This document shows, in pieces, positions 1-6,954 of a stretch of 12,536 nucleotides of DNA. Below the pieces are notes generated by a model. That model made no database searches, was not told the origin of the DNA, and saw nothing but the letters and a program-made list of their open reading frames with translations. The first letter of the stretch is position 1; each line of letters begins with the position of its first letter. The DNA is taken from positions 1 to 12,536 of the forward strand of contig UQOC01000061.1 of the NCBI GenBank assembly GCA_900542565.1. Direction: 5' to 3'. The stretch comes from an uncultured Eubacteriales bacterium (lineage in GTDB: Bacteria > Bacillota > Clostridia > Peptostreptococcales > Anaerovoracaceae). The translations under genes and the position numbers were made by a program.

Positions 1-38
1 AGTCGGTCTCTTTTTCTTTTTCAGTAAAAACTCCACAA

Positions 39-659
39 TTATTTTACACTATCCATGGATTTTCCTGCTTCAATGGCCCCGATCGCGAATATCTTCTTGG
101 AAAATGCCCTGTGGATTATCTCTATTACCTCGTCTTCCAGGGCAAAGCATATCCTGTGTTCGCCGGGCACTGTGCCAATCCTCATGCTCACCGCCGATGA
201 ATACGGCACATGCAGTATGTCGCACAATGTCTTAGCCGTGCCGCTGGGCGCATCCTTCTTTTTGTTGTGGTGTATCTCCTCAATGGCGATGTCGCTGCCG
301 GGCAGCAGTGCGCTGACCTCCGGCGCTATCTGGCTGACTGCCCCGATACCTCTGGAATAATTGGCCTTTCTGTCCACAGGGCATATCTTGCCGAGGAGCT
401 TCATCATCTCCTCGTCTTCCCCTGTCTGCCCGGTGGTGCCTATGACCACGGGGATATTGCCGCCCTTTTCACGGCAGTATTCATATATGCCTTTTATAGC
501 TTTCGGATGGCTGAAATCTATGATAAGGTCAGCCTTGTCTTCCGGCCAGCGGTTTTCTGTCGGCTCCACGGAAATTATCCTGTCGAAGAACGGATCTTCC
601 TGGGCGCATTGTCTGACGACCTCTCCCATGGCGCCGGTTCCCACTATCATCAAAAACAT
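39..659 (-). CDS. dapB: 4-hydroxy-tetrahydrodipicolinate reductase, short form
   Basis: NAD(P)H-dependent cytoplasmic reductase of the lysine/diaminopimelate pathway, which feeds both lysine and peptidoglycan. Seen: an N-terminal dinucleotide-binding loop GTGAMG (residues 7-12), GTTG at 74-77, NYSRGIG at 100-106, and the family signature EIHHNKKKDAPSGTA (128-142) with the His pair and the Lys expected in the active site. A PGEH motif at 165-168 matches the C-terminal substrate region. The start is fixed by AGGAGG at 667-672, seven bases upstream of the ATG. At 206 residues it is about 40-60 shorter than usual DapB (about 240-270). The loss falls in the N-terminal domain, and the usual GxxGRMG reads GTGAMG. 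All catalytic landmarks remain, so it is probably a compact functional enzyme. It lies 77 bp downstream of the membrane-protein gene, with no clear terminator between them. Confidence 0.9.
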   Translation of the reverse strand: MFLMIVGTGAMGEVVRQCAQEDPFFDRIISVEPTENRWPEDKADLIIDFSHPKAIKGIYEYCREKGGNIPVVIGTTGQTGEDEEMMKLLGKICPVDRKANYSRGIGAVSQIAPEVSALLPGSDIAIEEIHHNKKKDAPSGTAKTLCDILHVPYSSAVSMRIGTVPGEHRICFALEDEVIEIIHRAFSKKIFAIGAIEAGKSMDSVK

Positions 660-736
660 TTTTTAACCTCCTTATCATCACCTATCTAATCAGGGTATGA
701 AAGGAGGCTTTGTCTGATTACTGTTTATTTTGCCTG

Positions 737-1378
737 TCAGCTCAGATATTTCTGCTCGATCTTTTTCATCGGTTTGCTGAACTGTTTTGAGATAAAGCCG
801 ACGCAGAGGGCGGATGCCACGGTCCCGAGGCCGACTCCGTCTATGGTCCCCAGGACCGCAGCGCTCAAGGCTATGGACATGACTACCAGCGTCACATCGA
901 AAGCGACCTTGGTATTTCCAAACTTGACGGGAAGGACGCGGCATATGGCCAGCACCACTCCTTCCCCTGCCGCAGTCACCAGCTTTGCGGTAACTTCCAT
1001 GGTGACCCCGAGGGCAAGCAGGACTATGCCGGCAATGCACATGGCCCACTGCTGCCAGTATGTCTGCGGCATGAACCCGCTCAGGATGCTGCCGCACACA
1101 TCTATCATCAGTCCGAAAAATACGGACACAGGTATCTGCAGAAGGTTGAAGATCTTGAAACCTTTTCTCAATATGACCGCCTGCAGCAGCACAAATCCAC
1201 AGTTTATTATGATCGTCGTCTCGCCTACGGTCATGCCCGATATGTTACTCGTCACATAAGGCAGGCTTGAAACCGGTGAGATCCCCAGGGCCGCTTTTAT
1301 GGAAAAGGCTATGCCCATGGACATAATAAAAAGACCTGCGCACATCAACACGGTCCGTTTAATGATATTGCTGTTCAA
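737..1378 (-). CDS. YczE/YyaS/YitT-type integral membrane protein
   Basis: Multi-pass membrane protein of 213 residues. Hydrophobic segments lie at about 8-30, 50-72, 78-100, 110-135 and 158-195, so roughly five membrane spans with a basic C-terminal tail (KPMKKIEQK). The N-terminal pattern (a GI.fsikA.LGisP.ssLPy-like stretch) fits the YczE/YitT group of Bacillota, whose biochemical role is unsettled; some members sit beside antibiotic-synthesis or efflux genes. The start is a TTG, chosen because AAGGAG lies about nine bases upstream and the first ATG (codon 12) has no ribosome site. It begins 22 bp after the stop of the broken marR-like gene, an arrangement in which an intact MarR protein often controls the permease. 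A specific substrate cannot be inferred. Confidence 0.8.
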   Translation of the reverse strand: MNSNIIKRTVLMCAGLFIMSMGIAFSIKAALGISPVSSLPYVTSNISGMTVGETTIIINCGFVLLQAVILRKGFKIFNLLQIPVSVFFGLMIDVCGSILSGFMPQTYWQQWAMCIAGIVLLALGVTMEVTAKLVTAAGEGVVLAICRVLPVKFGNTKVAFDVTLVVMSIALSAAVLGTIDGVGLGTVASALCVGFISKQFSKPMKKIEQKYLS

Positions 1379-1400
1379 AATCCTTCACTCCTTCTTTGCT

Positions 1401-1658
1401 CTATCTGTCTTTCTTCATATCTGCCGTAAGGGAGCTTGCTATCTTGCTCAAGGCTTTTTTCAATATATCCAGTTCCTGTTCCGACAGTTCTGAGGCTGCT
1501 GCATGGTCTGCCCTGCGAAATATCTCCATGGCAGCCTCGCCGGCTGTGCTGAGAAATTCCAGCACCTTTGGCTGGCCCGATGTGAGACCGTTCCTGCCTG
1601 CTTCACCTATGATCCTGCGCATCATCAGCGCATTGGCCTTCATCAGATACCCGCCCAC
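1401..1658 (-). pseudogene. MarR-family regulator with DNA-binding core deleted in frame
   Basis: The 85-residue frame joins two ends of a MarR protein. Residues about 6-37 (MKANALMMRRI...GLTSGQPKVLEFLS) match the first dimer helix and the start of the DNA-binding region. Residues about 38-80 (TAGEAAMEIFRRAD...LSEQELDILKKALSKI) match the end of the wing and the C-terminal dimer helices. The missing middle, about 55-60 residues in a usual protein of about 145, is the recognition helix and most of the wing. The reading frame is intact across the join, so this looks like an in-frame deletion. The frame opens with GTG directly beside a T-run and has no ribosome site; an ATG five codons later is equally possible, and the N-terminus may also be clipped. 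It probably once regulated the adjacent membrane-protein gene. Either a pseudogene or a dimerisation-only remnant. Confidence 0.65.
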
Positions 1659-1659
1659 A

Positions 1660-1688
1660 AAAAAGTCAACATATATCGTTGACTTTTT
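1660..1688. promoter_or_regulatory. Perfect 11-bp inverted repeat: MarR-type operator or weak terminator
   Basis: AAAAAGTCAAC (1660-1670) and GTTGACTTTTT (1678-1688) are perfect complements around a 7-base spacer. The symmetry and GTCAAC/GTTGAC half sites, placed immediately upstream of a marR-like gene, suggest an autoregulatory operator. Read on the minus strand it is also a hairpin followed by six T, 24 bp after the stop of the Cys-rich gene, so it could end that operon. The two roles are not exclusive. No convincing -10 box lies at the right distance downstream. Confidence 0.5.
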
Positions 1689-1711
1689 ACAGCGCTTTCA
1701 GCTGATAATAT

Positions 1712-1972
1712 CTATTTTTTCTTTGCCAGCTCCAGGATCTCGCTGTACTTGGATGTCACATAGTCGTATCCCTTAGGGCTGTGGGGCACAAGACAGTTCG
1801 AGCAGTCCTTTATGCCGTTTTCCAGATACTTGTAGTTGCCGCCGCAGTTTTCTCCCAGAGCGTACAGCGGGCAGTAGCAGAAAAGGCAGTTGAATGTGTC
1901 CGTGTTCCTGGTCTTGTGGCACGGAAAGTATTCGCAAAGCTTGTTCTGAAAAAATTTATAATGTTCGCTCAT
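1712..1972 (-). CDS. Cysteine-rich small protein (eight Cys, probable metal binding)
   Basis: 86 residues starting MSEHYKFF. Cysteines at 13, 18, 29, 32, 34, 43, 57 and 60 include CLFCYC and CSNC pairs, typical of a compact zinc- or iron-sulfur-binding fold; it resembles the 'cysteine-rich small domain' family (PF04071-like), whose function is unknown. No signal peptide is visible, so it is probably cytoplasmic. The ATG at 1972 is chosen over an in-frame upstream ATG because AGGAGG (1980-1985) lies seven bases before it. That ribosome site is formed by the last two Arg codons of the FAD-dehydrogenase gene, whose stop is only 4 bases upstream, so the two genes are translationally coupled and the proteins probably act together. 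The precise function is not known. Confidence 0.8.
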   Translation of the reverse strand: MSEHYKFFQNKLCEYFPCHKTRNTDTFNCLFCYCPLYALGENCGGNYKYLENGIKDCSNCLVPHSPKGYDYVTSKYSEILELAKKK

Positions 1973-1976
1973 GGTA

Positions 1977-3368
1977 TTACCTCCTGTCATTTATCCTGTC
2001 GTTGAGCAGTCTGGCGACAAACACTCCGCTGGCCGACGCCTGTGAAAGGGAATGGGTCACTCCCGATCCGTCCCCTATGGCAAACAGTCCCGGTACGGCA
2101 GTCTCCAGCATGTGGTCCACTGCCACCTGCATGTTATAGAACTTGACCTCCACTCCGTAGAGCAGCGTGTCCTCATTGGCAGTTCCCGGCGCTATCTTGT
2201 CAAGGGCGTATATCATCTCCATGATGTCGTCAAGCTGCCTCTTCGGTATCACCAGGCTCAGGTCACCAGGCGTGGCTTTGAGGGTAGGTCTGGTGAAGCA
2301 CTTTTCCATGCGTCTCTCGTTGGTCCGCCTGCCCTTTTCCAGGTCGCCGAACCTCTGGAGCAGGACTCCGCCGCCCAGCATGTTTGAAAGCCTGGCTATT
2401 GATTCACCATATTCGTTGCTGTCCTTGAAAGGCTCTGTAAAAGTGTTGGATACCAGCAGGGCAAAGTTGGTGTTTTCCGTTCTCAAAGCAGGGTCGGCAT
2501 AACTGTGGCCGTTGACCGTGACGATACCGTTGGTGTTTTCCGACACCACTTCACCGTAGGGGTTCATGCAGAAAGTCCTGACCATGTCGTTGTACTTGTC
2601 AGTCTTATATACGAATTTGCTTTCATATACCCTGTCGGTGATGTGTTTGAATATCTCTGCCGGAAGTTCCACCCTTACTCCTATATCGACACGGTTCTTG
2701 GTCTGCCTGATGCCGAACTCGTCGCATACGGAGCTGAGCCATTTGGAGCCGGAACGGCCGGCAGCCAGCACCAGATAGCGGCAGACATATTCTCCGCCCT
2801 TTGTATCTTTTATCCTGAAGCGGCCGTCATCGAGCTTTTCCACCTTGTCCATGTCTGTGTAGAACTGCATCTGGATGCCGCCTTCTTTGATCTTTTCGTA
2901 TATCTTTCCAAGGATGCGCACATTCCTGTCGGTCCCCAGATGTCTGACCTTGGCGCTGAGCAGATGGAGGTCGTATTGAAGGGCCTTTGTCCTAAGCTCC
3001 GGGTCGGTCTGGTATAGTTTGGCGTCTTTGCCGCCCATGTCGCAGAGCACGCTGTCAACATATTCCATCAGCTCCATGGCCCTCTCCACGCCCAGATACT
3101 TGTGAAGATCGCCGCCGAAAGCGGTGGTTATGTTGTATTTGCCGTCAGAAAGGGTCCCTGCTCCTCCGTACCCGTTCATTATGTGGCACGGAGAACATTT
3201 GACGCATGTAGGCGTCCTGCCGGCCTTTATAGGGCATATCCTTTTTTCAAGGGGCGCTCCCTTATCCACCATCAGGACCTTTGCGTCTGTCTTCAGTTTG
3301 GCCAGTTCGTAGGCGAGAAATACGCCTCCTGCCCCGGCTCCCACTATGATCATATCGTATTCTTTCAT
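1977..3368 (-). CDS. FAD-dependent dehydrogenase, COG2509-type
   Basis: A 463-residue soluble flavoprotein. It opens with a Rossmann FAD site (MIIVGAGAGG, residues 6-15), followed by an acidic/basic VDKG at the end of the second strand. A four-Cys cluster follows (C45, C55, C58, C61: CP-x8-C-x2-C-x2-C) and then GGAGTLSDGK. Near the C-terminus, GLFAIGDGSGVT is the second FAD contact. These features match the uncharacterised FAD-dependent dehydrogenase group COG2509; its substrate is not known. The Cys cluster could hold a metal or an Fe-S centre (inference). GGGGAG lies six bases before the ATG. Upstream is a DUF1292 gene with a hairpin in the gap; downstream is the coupled Cys-rich protein. 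No promoter is apparent between the hairpin and the start, so expression may depend on read-through. Confidence 0.85.
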   Translation of the reverse strand: MKEYDMIIVGAGAGGVFLAYELAKLKTDAKVLMVDKGAPLEKRICPIKAGRTPTCVKCSPCHIMNGYGGAGTLSDGKYNITTAFGGDLHKYLGVERAMELMEYVDSVLCDMGGKDAKLYQTDPELRTKALQYDLHLLSAKVRHLGTDRNVRILGKIYEKIKEGGIQMQFYTDMDKVEKLDDGRFRIKDTKGGEYVCRYLVLAAGRSGSKWLSSVCDEFGIRQTKNRVDIGVRVELPAEIFKHITDRVYESKFVYKTDKYNDMVRTFCMNPYGEVVSENTNGIVTVNGHSYADPALRTENTNFALLVSNTFTEPFKDSNEYGESIARLSNMLGGGVLLQRFGDLEKGRRTNERRMEKCFTRPTLKATPGDLSLVIPKRQLDDIMEMIYALDKIAPGTANEDTLLYGVEVKFYNMQVAVDHMLETAVPGLFAIGDGSGVTHSLSQASASGVFVARLLNDRINDRR

Positions 3369-3390
3369 ACTTATCTCCCCGTTGCAGTTA

Positions 3391-3422
3391 AAAGCCCCGC
3401 GATATACACGGGGCCGTTTTTT
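3391..3422 (-). terminator. Hairpin between DUF1292 and FAD-dehydrogenase genes
   Basis: GCCCCG (3394-3399) pairs with CGGGGC (3409-3414) around a nine-base loop. It is flanked by a short T-run in the minus-strand direction (CTTTTAAC) and by six T on the plus strand, so it can act in both directions. On the minus-strand mRNA it lies about 25 bases before the next gene's start. The CCCCG arm could pair instead with CGGGG overlapping that gene's ribosome site (complement of 3377-3381), so attenuation is possible. Confidence 0.6.
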
Positions 3423-3429
3423 GGTAAGA

Positions 3430-3702
3430 TCAGGATTCCATTATACTGTCAAACTCGGCGACTACCTTTTCAAATTCGGCATCATCATCTATGTCTACCA
3501 GCTCAAATTCATCATCTCCGACTTCTTTATATCCGTATATATATACATCATCGGTCTCATCATTTGGTATGAGTGCAATGTATTCTTTGCCGCCGCAGTC
3601 GAATACTCCCATTATCTCACATTCGATCTCTACTCCATCGTCAAATTCGAGAGTTATGAAATCAGCCTCTTCTACTTCAGGGGCTCTGTTTTGTTTCGCC
3701 AT
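3430..3702 (-). CDS. DUF1292 family protein
   Basis: A 90-residue, very acidic cytoplasmic protein. The core 'FITLEFDDGVEIECEIMGVF' followed by 'YIALIPNDE' and the closing acidic 'YxEVxDDEFELVDIDDDAEFEKV' stretch are the hallmarks of DUF1292, a small beta-rich family common in Bacillota with no proven function. GGAGG lies seven bases before the ATG. It has its own promoter overlapping the end of uvrC and a hairpin just after its stop, so it is likely transcribed largely as a single gene with some read-through into the FAD-dehydrogenase gene. In other Bacillota this family often sits near ruvX/alaS-type housekeeping genes; that context is absent here. Confidence 0.9.
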   Translation of the reverse strand: MAKQNRAPEVEEADFITLEFDDGVEIECEIMGVFDCGGKEYIALIPNDETDDVYIYGYKEVGDDEFELVDIDDDAEFEKVVAEFDSIMES

Positions 3703-3749
3703 TTTTCTTCCTCCGGTAATTGAATTAGGAGCGCATTCAGCGCTAATTT

Positions 3750-3779
3750 ATTATATCACAGGGGATGCTTCTTTATCAA
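3750..3779 (-). promoter_or_regulatory. Extended -10 promoter for the DUF1292 gene
   Basis: Minus strand: TTGATA (3779-3774), 18-bp spacer, TATAAT (3755-3750) preceded by TGA, giving an extended -10 (TGn). The -35 box overlaps the uvrC stop codon. The expected start is near 3743, giving a leader of about 40 nt that includes a bulged GCGC stem at about 3724-3745. Confidence 0.7.
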
Positions 3780-5599
3780 CCGAAATATTCCCTTATGGCC
3801 GCTGCATTTGCGCAAGTTATGCCTTTTACCTCCATCAGTTCCTCCTGAGAGGCATTCTTTATCTCATCTATGGAATCAAAATGAGCCAGAAGGGCATTTC
3901 TCTTGGCCGGTCCTATCCCTTTGATATTATCCAGGGCCGATCCGATGGAATTACGATTGTGGAGGCTCCGGTGATATTCGATGGCAAACCGGTGGACTTC
4001 TTCCTGTATCCTTCCGCAGTATCTGAACAGTACCGGATCTTGTGACAGCAGGAATTCGTCTCCTCTGTCATTGACAAGGGCCCGCGTCCTGTGACTGTCA
4101 TCCTTGGCCATGCCAAGGACAGGAATGTCCATGCCCATGGCATTCAGGACTTTTTCGGCTGATGTCACCTGGCCAAGGCCTCCGTCCATAAGGATAAGGT
4201 CCGGGAGCTGGGCAAATCCCGGATCACCGGCCTGCGCCCGCTTAAACCGCCTGTAGAGCATTTCCTGAAGGCTTGCGTAATCGTCTGGGCCGTCTACAGT
4301 CTTGATCTTGAACCGGCGGTATGCCTTTTTTACAGGCTTGAGATTGCCGAACACCACCATGGCCCCTACCGTGTCCACTCCGTTGGTGTTGGATATGTCG
4401 TAGGATTCCACCCGGTAATAAGTCTTATCTGTTGATAATATGGCGGAAAGCCGTTCTACCAGGGCATTTTCTTTTTCCTGGGCGTTTTTCAGCCTGTCAT
4501 CAAGGGTCTTTTCCATCTCGGCCGTATCTTTTCTGGCCATGTCCAGCAGGGCTTTCTTTGGTCCCCTCTTTGGCACATAAATGCGTACCCGGCGTCCTTC
4601 CTTGAGACTTTTGAGATAATCCTCTATGAGGCTGGCTTCTTTAAGAGGTTTTATCAACAGCAGCTCCGGCGGTATAGATGACCACTGGCTGTAATACTGT
4701 TTGATGAACTCGCCCACAAGGCTGTCGTAATCATCCTCCCCTTCGGCCCTCATTGCAAAAGTTTCCCTGCCGCTGAGCTTTCCGCCGCGTACCGGGAATA
4801 CCACGATGGAAGCGTTATCTCCTCTGCCGATGGGGATTATGACATCAAGATCATCTCCTCCTGCCATGGTCACCCTCTGAGTCTCATTGAGAGTCTTTAC
4901 TGCGGCGATATAGTCCCTGTATCTTGCTGCTTCCTCAAAGTCCAGTTTTTCGGCGGCTTCTTTCATGGCAGATTCCAGATAGTCCATGACTTTTTTCTGT
5001 TTTCCGCCGAGAAAATCCAGTACGCTGTCCACACAGGCCATGTACTCTTCTCTGTCTACATTGCCTGAGCATATGCCTCTGCAGTCGTTTATATGATAGT
5101 TGAGGCAGGGTCTCTGTCCTTCCGGGAATTTTACGGCAGAGCAGCGCTTTAGCTTATATATCTTATTGAGCACATCTATGATCTCGTTGACTGCTCCGGC
5201 ATCGCTGTATGGGCCGAAATATCTGCTGCCGTCCTTTTTTACCCGCCTGGTCTTGACTACCCGCGGAAAATCCTCGCCCATGGTGACTTTTATATATGGA
5301 TAAGTCTTGTCGTCCCTGAGGAGCACATTGTATTTGGGTGCGTATTTTTTTATGAGATTGCACTCTAATATGAGGGCTTCCATCTCCGACTGGCAGGTTA
5401 TATACTCAAACTCGGCTATTTCTGCCACCATGGCCCTCACCTTTGGGCTGTGGCCGGCGGAGTTCTGAAAATACTGTCTTACCCTGTTCCGCAGGGAAAT
5501 GGCCTTGCCCACATAGATGACCTGCCCCAGCCTGTCTTTATGCATATAAACTCCCGGAGTATCCGGGAGTTTTTTTAGATTCTCTTTAATATCAAACAT
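3776..5599 (-). CDS. uvrC: Excinuclease ABC subunit C
   Basis: The dual-incision nuclease of nucleotide-excision repair, acting with UvrA/UvrB on damaged DNA. Domains in order: GIY-YIG nuclease (residues about 12-95; GVY at 16-18, IYVGKA at 28-33, catalytic-type Arg in LRNRVRQYF, Glu in EALILECN); four cysteines C153, C165, C173 and C177 with the spacing of the UvrC Fe-S site; a UVR UvrB-contact helix pair (about 205-235); the RNase-H-like 3' nuclease (YDISNTNG, LILMDGGLGQ); and tandem helix-hairpin-helix motifs at the end (NIKGIGPAKR, VKGITCANAAAI). 607 residues is normal length. The ATG at 5599 is preferred over an in-frame TTG at 5644: MFDIKENLKKLPDTPGVY is the usual start, and it follows the dacF stop after one base. 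It is the last gene of the serC cluster and is translationally coupled to dacF. Confidence 0.97.
   Translation of the reverse strand: MFDIKENLKKLPDTPGVYMHKDRLGQVIYVGKAISLRNRVRQYFQNSAGHSPKVRAMVAEIAEFEYITCQSEMEALILECNLIKKYAPKYNVLLRDDKTYPYIKVTMGEDFPRVVKTRRVKKDGSRYFGPYSDAGAVNEIIDVLNKIYKLKRCSAVKFPEGQRPCLNYHINDCRGICSGNVDREEYMACVDSVLDFLGGKQKKVMDYLESAMKEAAEKLDFEEAARYRDYIAAVKTLNETQRVTMAGGDDLDVIIPIGRGDNASIVVFPVRGGKLSGRETFAMRAEGEDDYDSLVGEFIKQYYSQWSSIPPELLLIKPLKEASLIEDYLKSLKEGRRVRIYVPKRGPKKALLDMARKDTAEMEKTLDDRLKNAQEKENALVERLSAILSTDKTYYRVESYDISNTNGVDTVGAMVVFGNLKPVKKAYRRFKIKTVDGPDDYASLQEMLYRRFKRAQAGDPGFAQLPDLILMDGGLGQVTSAEKVLNAMGMDIPVLGMAKDDSHRTRALVNDRGDEFLLSQDPVLFRYCGRIQEEVHRFAIEYHRSLHNRNSIGSALDNIKGIGPAKRNALLAHFDSIDEIKNASQEELMEVKGITCANAAAIREYFG
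5548..5576 (+). terminator. Terminator-like hairpin inside uvrC, on the antisense strand
   Basis: An 11-bp perfect inverted repeat (5548-5558 with 5562-5572, three-base loop) followed by a T-run to 5576 on the plus strand. It lies entirely in uvrC codons 9-18 (KKLPDTPGVY), so it may be forced by the conserved motif, but the arms are perfect. On the plus strand it would stop antisense transcription; in uvrC mRNA it puts a stable stem about 25 nt after the start codon. Confidence 0.4.
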
Positions 5600-5600
5600 A

Positions 5601-6953
5601 TCAGAAATTCCAGTTTCTCTTTTTGCGGTCTTCTTCTCTTTCAAGACGCTTTCTGGCTTCTTCCGCCAGCTTTGCCTTTCGTGCGTTCATCCTCTTTCGC
5701 TTATTCTTTGCCCTTAATATCAGGACTGTCAGCAGGAAAGCAAGGATAAGCGCCAGGACCGCAAATATTATCACAGTCTGCAGATTGCTTATGCCCAGAG
5801 GTGACAAAAACCAGCCTTCTCCTATATCTTCTGCTGCCAGCAGGTCAACGGTAGAATAAAGCTCTCCCGCTATGTATATGTGAGCTTCACCCACCTTCTG
5901 GCCTTCCTCCACCGGTGCGGTCAGGTTCTCTGTATAGACATACTCCGTAGTTACAAGGGAAGATGAAGCTCCGTCAGGCAGATGCACATAACCTCCCTGG
6001 GCTGCCACAGCGTCCACCCGGTTCACCGAACCGCCTGTAAGCCTGACTTCCCCCAATACATCGCCTTTTTTAAAAGCAGTATAGTTGGAAACATTGTCAA
6101 CACCGTAGTCCATCAGGATCTTCATATTCTGGAACCTGTCGGCAGCGGTTGTGCCCATTATCACCGTATATATTTCCAGGCCGTCTGTTTCAAGGCCGGT
6201 GACCATGGTACAGTATTCCGACGAAAGGCTGCCCGTCTTGCCACCGAACACGCCGTCATATTTGTCGATGGTCGTCTTTGTCCCGTTGATCTCGATTTCC
6301 TTACCATATAGAAATACATTGAAATTATTCAGTTCTCTTTCTCCGGAAACATTGGTGGCTGGGATAGTGTGTTCCACAGTACCGGATATTTCCCTTACAG
6401 TCTCATTGTCCAGAGCCTCTTCTGCTATCAGTGCCATATCTGCGGCCGTACTCAGTTGGCCCTCTTCCGACAGGCCGTGGGGATTGACAAAATTGGTGGC
6501 GGTGCATCCTATTTCTTCAGCCCTCTCATTCATCATCTCCGAAAAAGCCTCTATGGATCCTGCGGTCTCTATGGCCAGAGCCGCAGCCGCATCATTGGCC
6601 GAATACAGCAGCGCTGCATACAGAAGTTCTTCTACCGTTATCTGTTCCCCTGCCTGGAGATATATCTTTGTCGGTATCACCTCAGTTGCTTCTTCTGGTA
6701 CCGTGACCACATGGTCCAGGTCAAGGTTTTCCACCGCAAGGAGACAAGTCAAAAGCTTTGTCATGCTGGCGGGCTCCATCTGCTGGTCGGCATTTTTCTC
6801 CCAGATGACCTCCCCAGTATCGGCTCAGTATATTATAGCTGCCTGCGCCGTTATCTCCGGCCCTGCCGTATCAGCCCATGCGGCGCCCTGTGGTATGAAA
6901 GCGCCGCACACAAATACGGCACACAATATAAGCGAAATTATCCTTTTTTTCAT
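5601..6953 (-). pseudogene. dacF: D-alanyl-D-alanine carboxypeptidase (DacF type), interrupted by in-frame TGA at codon 43
   Basis: A penicillin-binding protein that trims the terminal D-Ala of peptidoglycan stem peptides outside the membrane. The full frame runs from ATG at 6953: residues 1-27 form a signal peptide (MKKR, hydrophobic core, cleavage near AWA), then the mature start. Codon 43 is TGA (6825-6827). Beyond it the frame continues with the family pattern ADTGEVIWEKNAD and catalytic motifs S63-x-x-K66 (SMTK), S118-A-N and K239-T-G, then a C-terminal membrane helix and a Lys/Arg-rich tail, all intact to 5601. It is 450 codons in all. The ATG starts one base after the previous stop. 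A start at Met59 (6779) would leave a 392-residue product without the signal peptide, cut just before the catalytic Ser, and probably inactive. Causes: recent nonsense mutation, sequencing error, or read-through. The other genes' use of TGA as a stop argues against a changed genetic code. Confidence 0.85.
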
Positions 6954-6954
6954 C

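Noticed and set aside
26..38. AAAAACTCCACAA here recurs in inverted orientation at 12497-12509, as if the window had terminal inverted repeats.
   Set aside because: A 13-base match in 12.5 kb on both strands is expected by chance, the flanks do not match, and there is no transposase or target duplication.
687..720. TAATCAG...CTGATTA inverted repeat between the membrane-protein gene and dapB.
   Set aside because: The arms are 7 bp with a 20-base spacer, with no T-run and no aligned promoter; too weak to call.
690..1097. 135-codon minus-strand frame overlapping the membrane-protein gene in another frame.
   Set aside because: Its product is Arg/His/Gly-rich with no recognisable fold, and the overlapping frame encodes a coherent multi-span protein with a ribosome site.
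6805..6827. Selenocysteine insertion at the dacF TGA.
   Set aside because: The candidate stem-loop is weak and starts only about four bases after the TGA, the family position is not a redox Cys, and no selenoprotein machinery is visible in the window.
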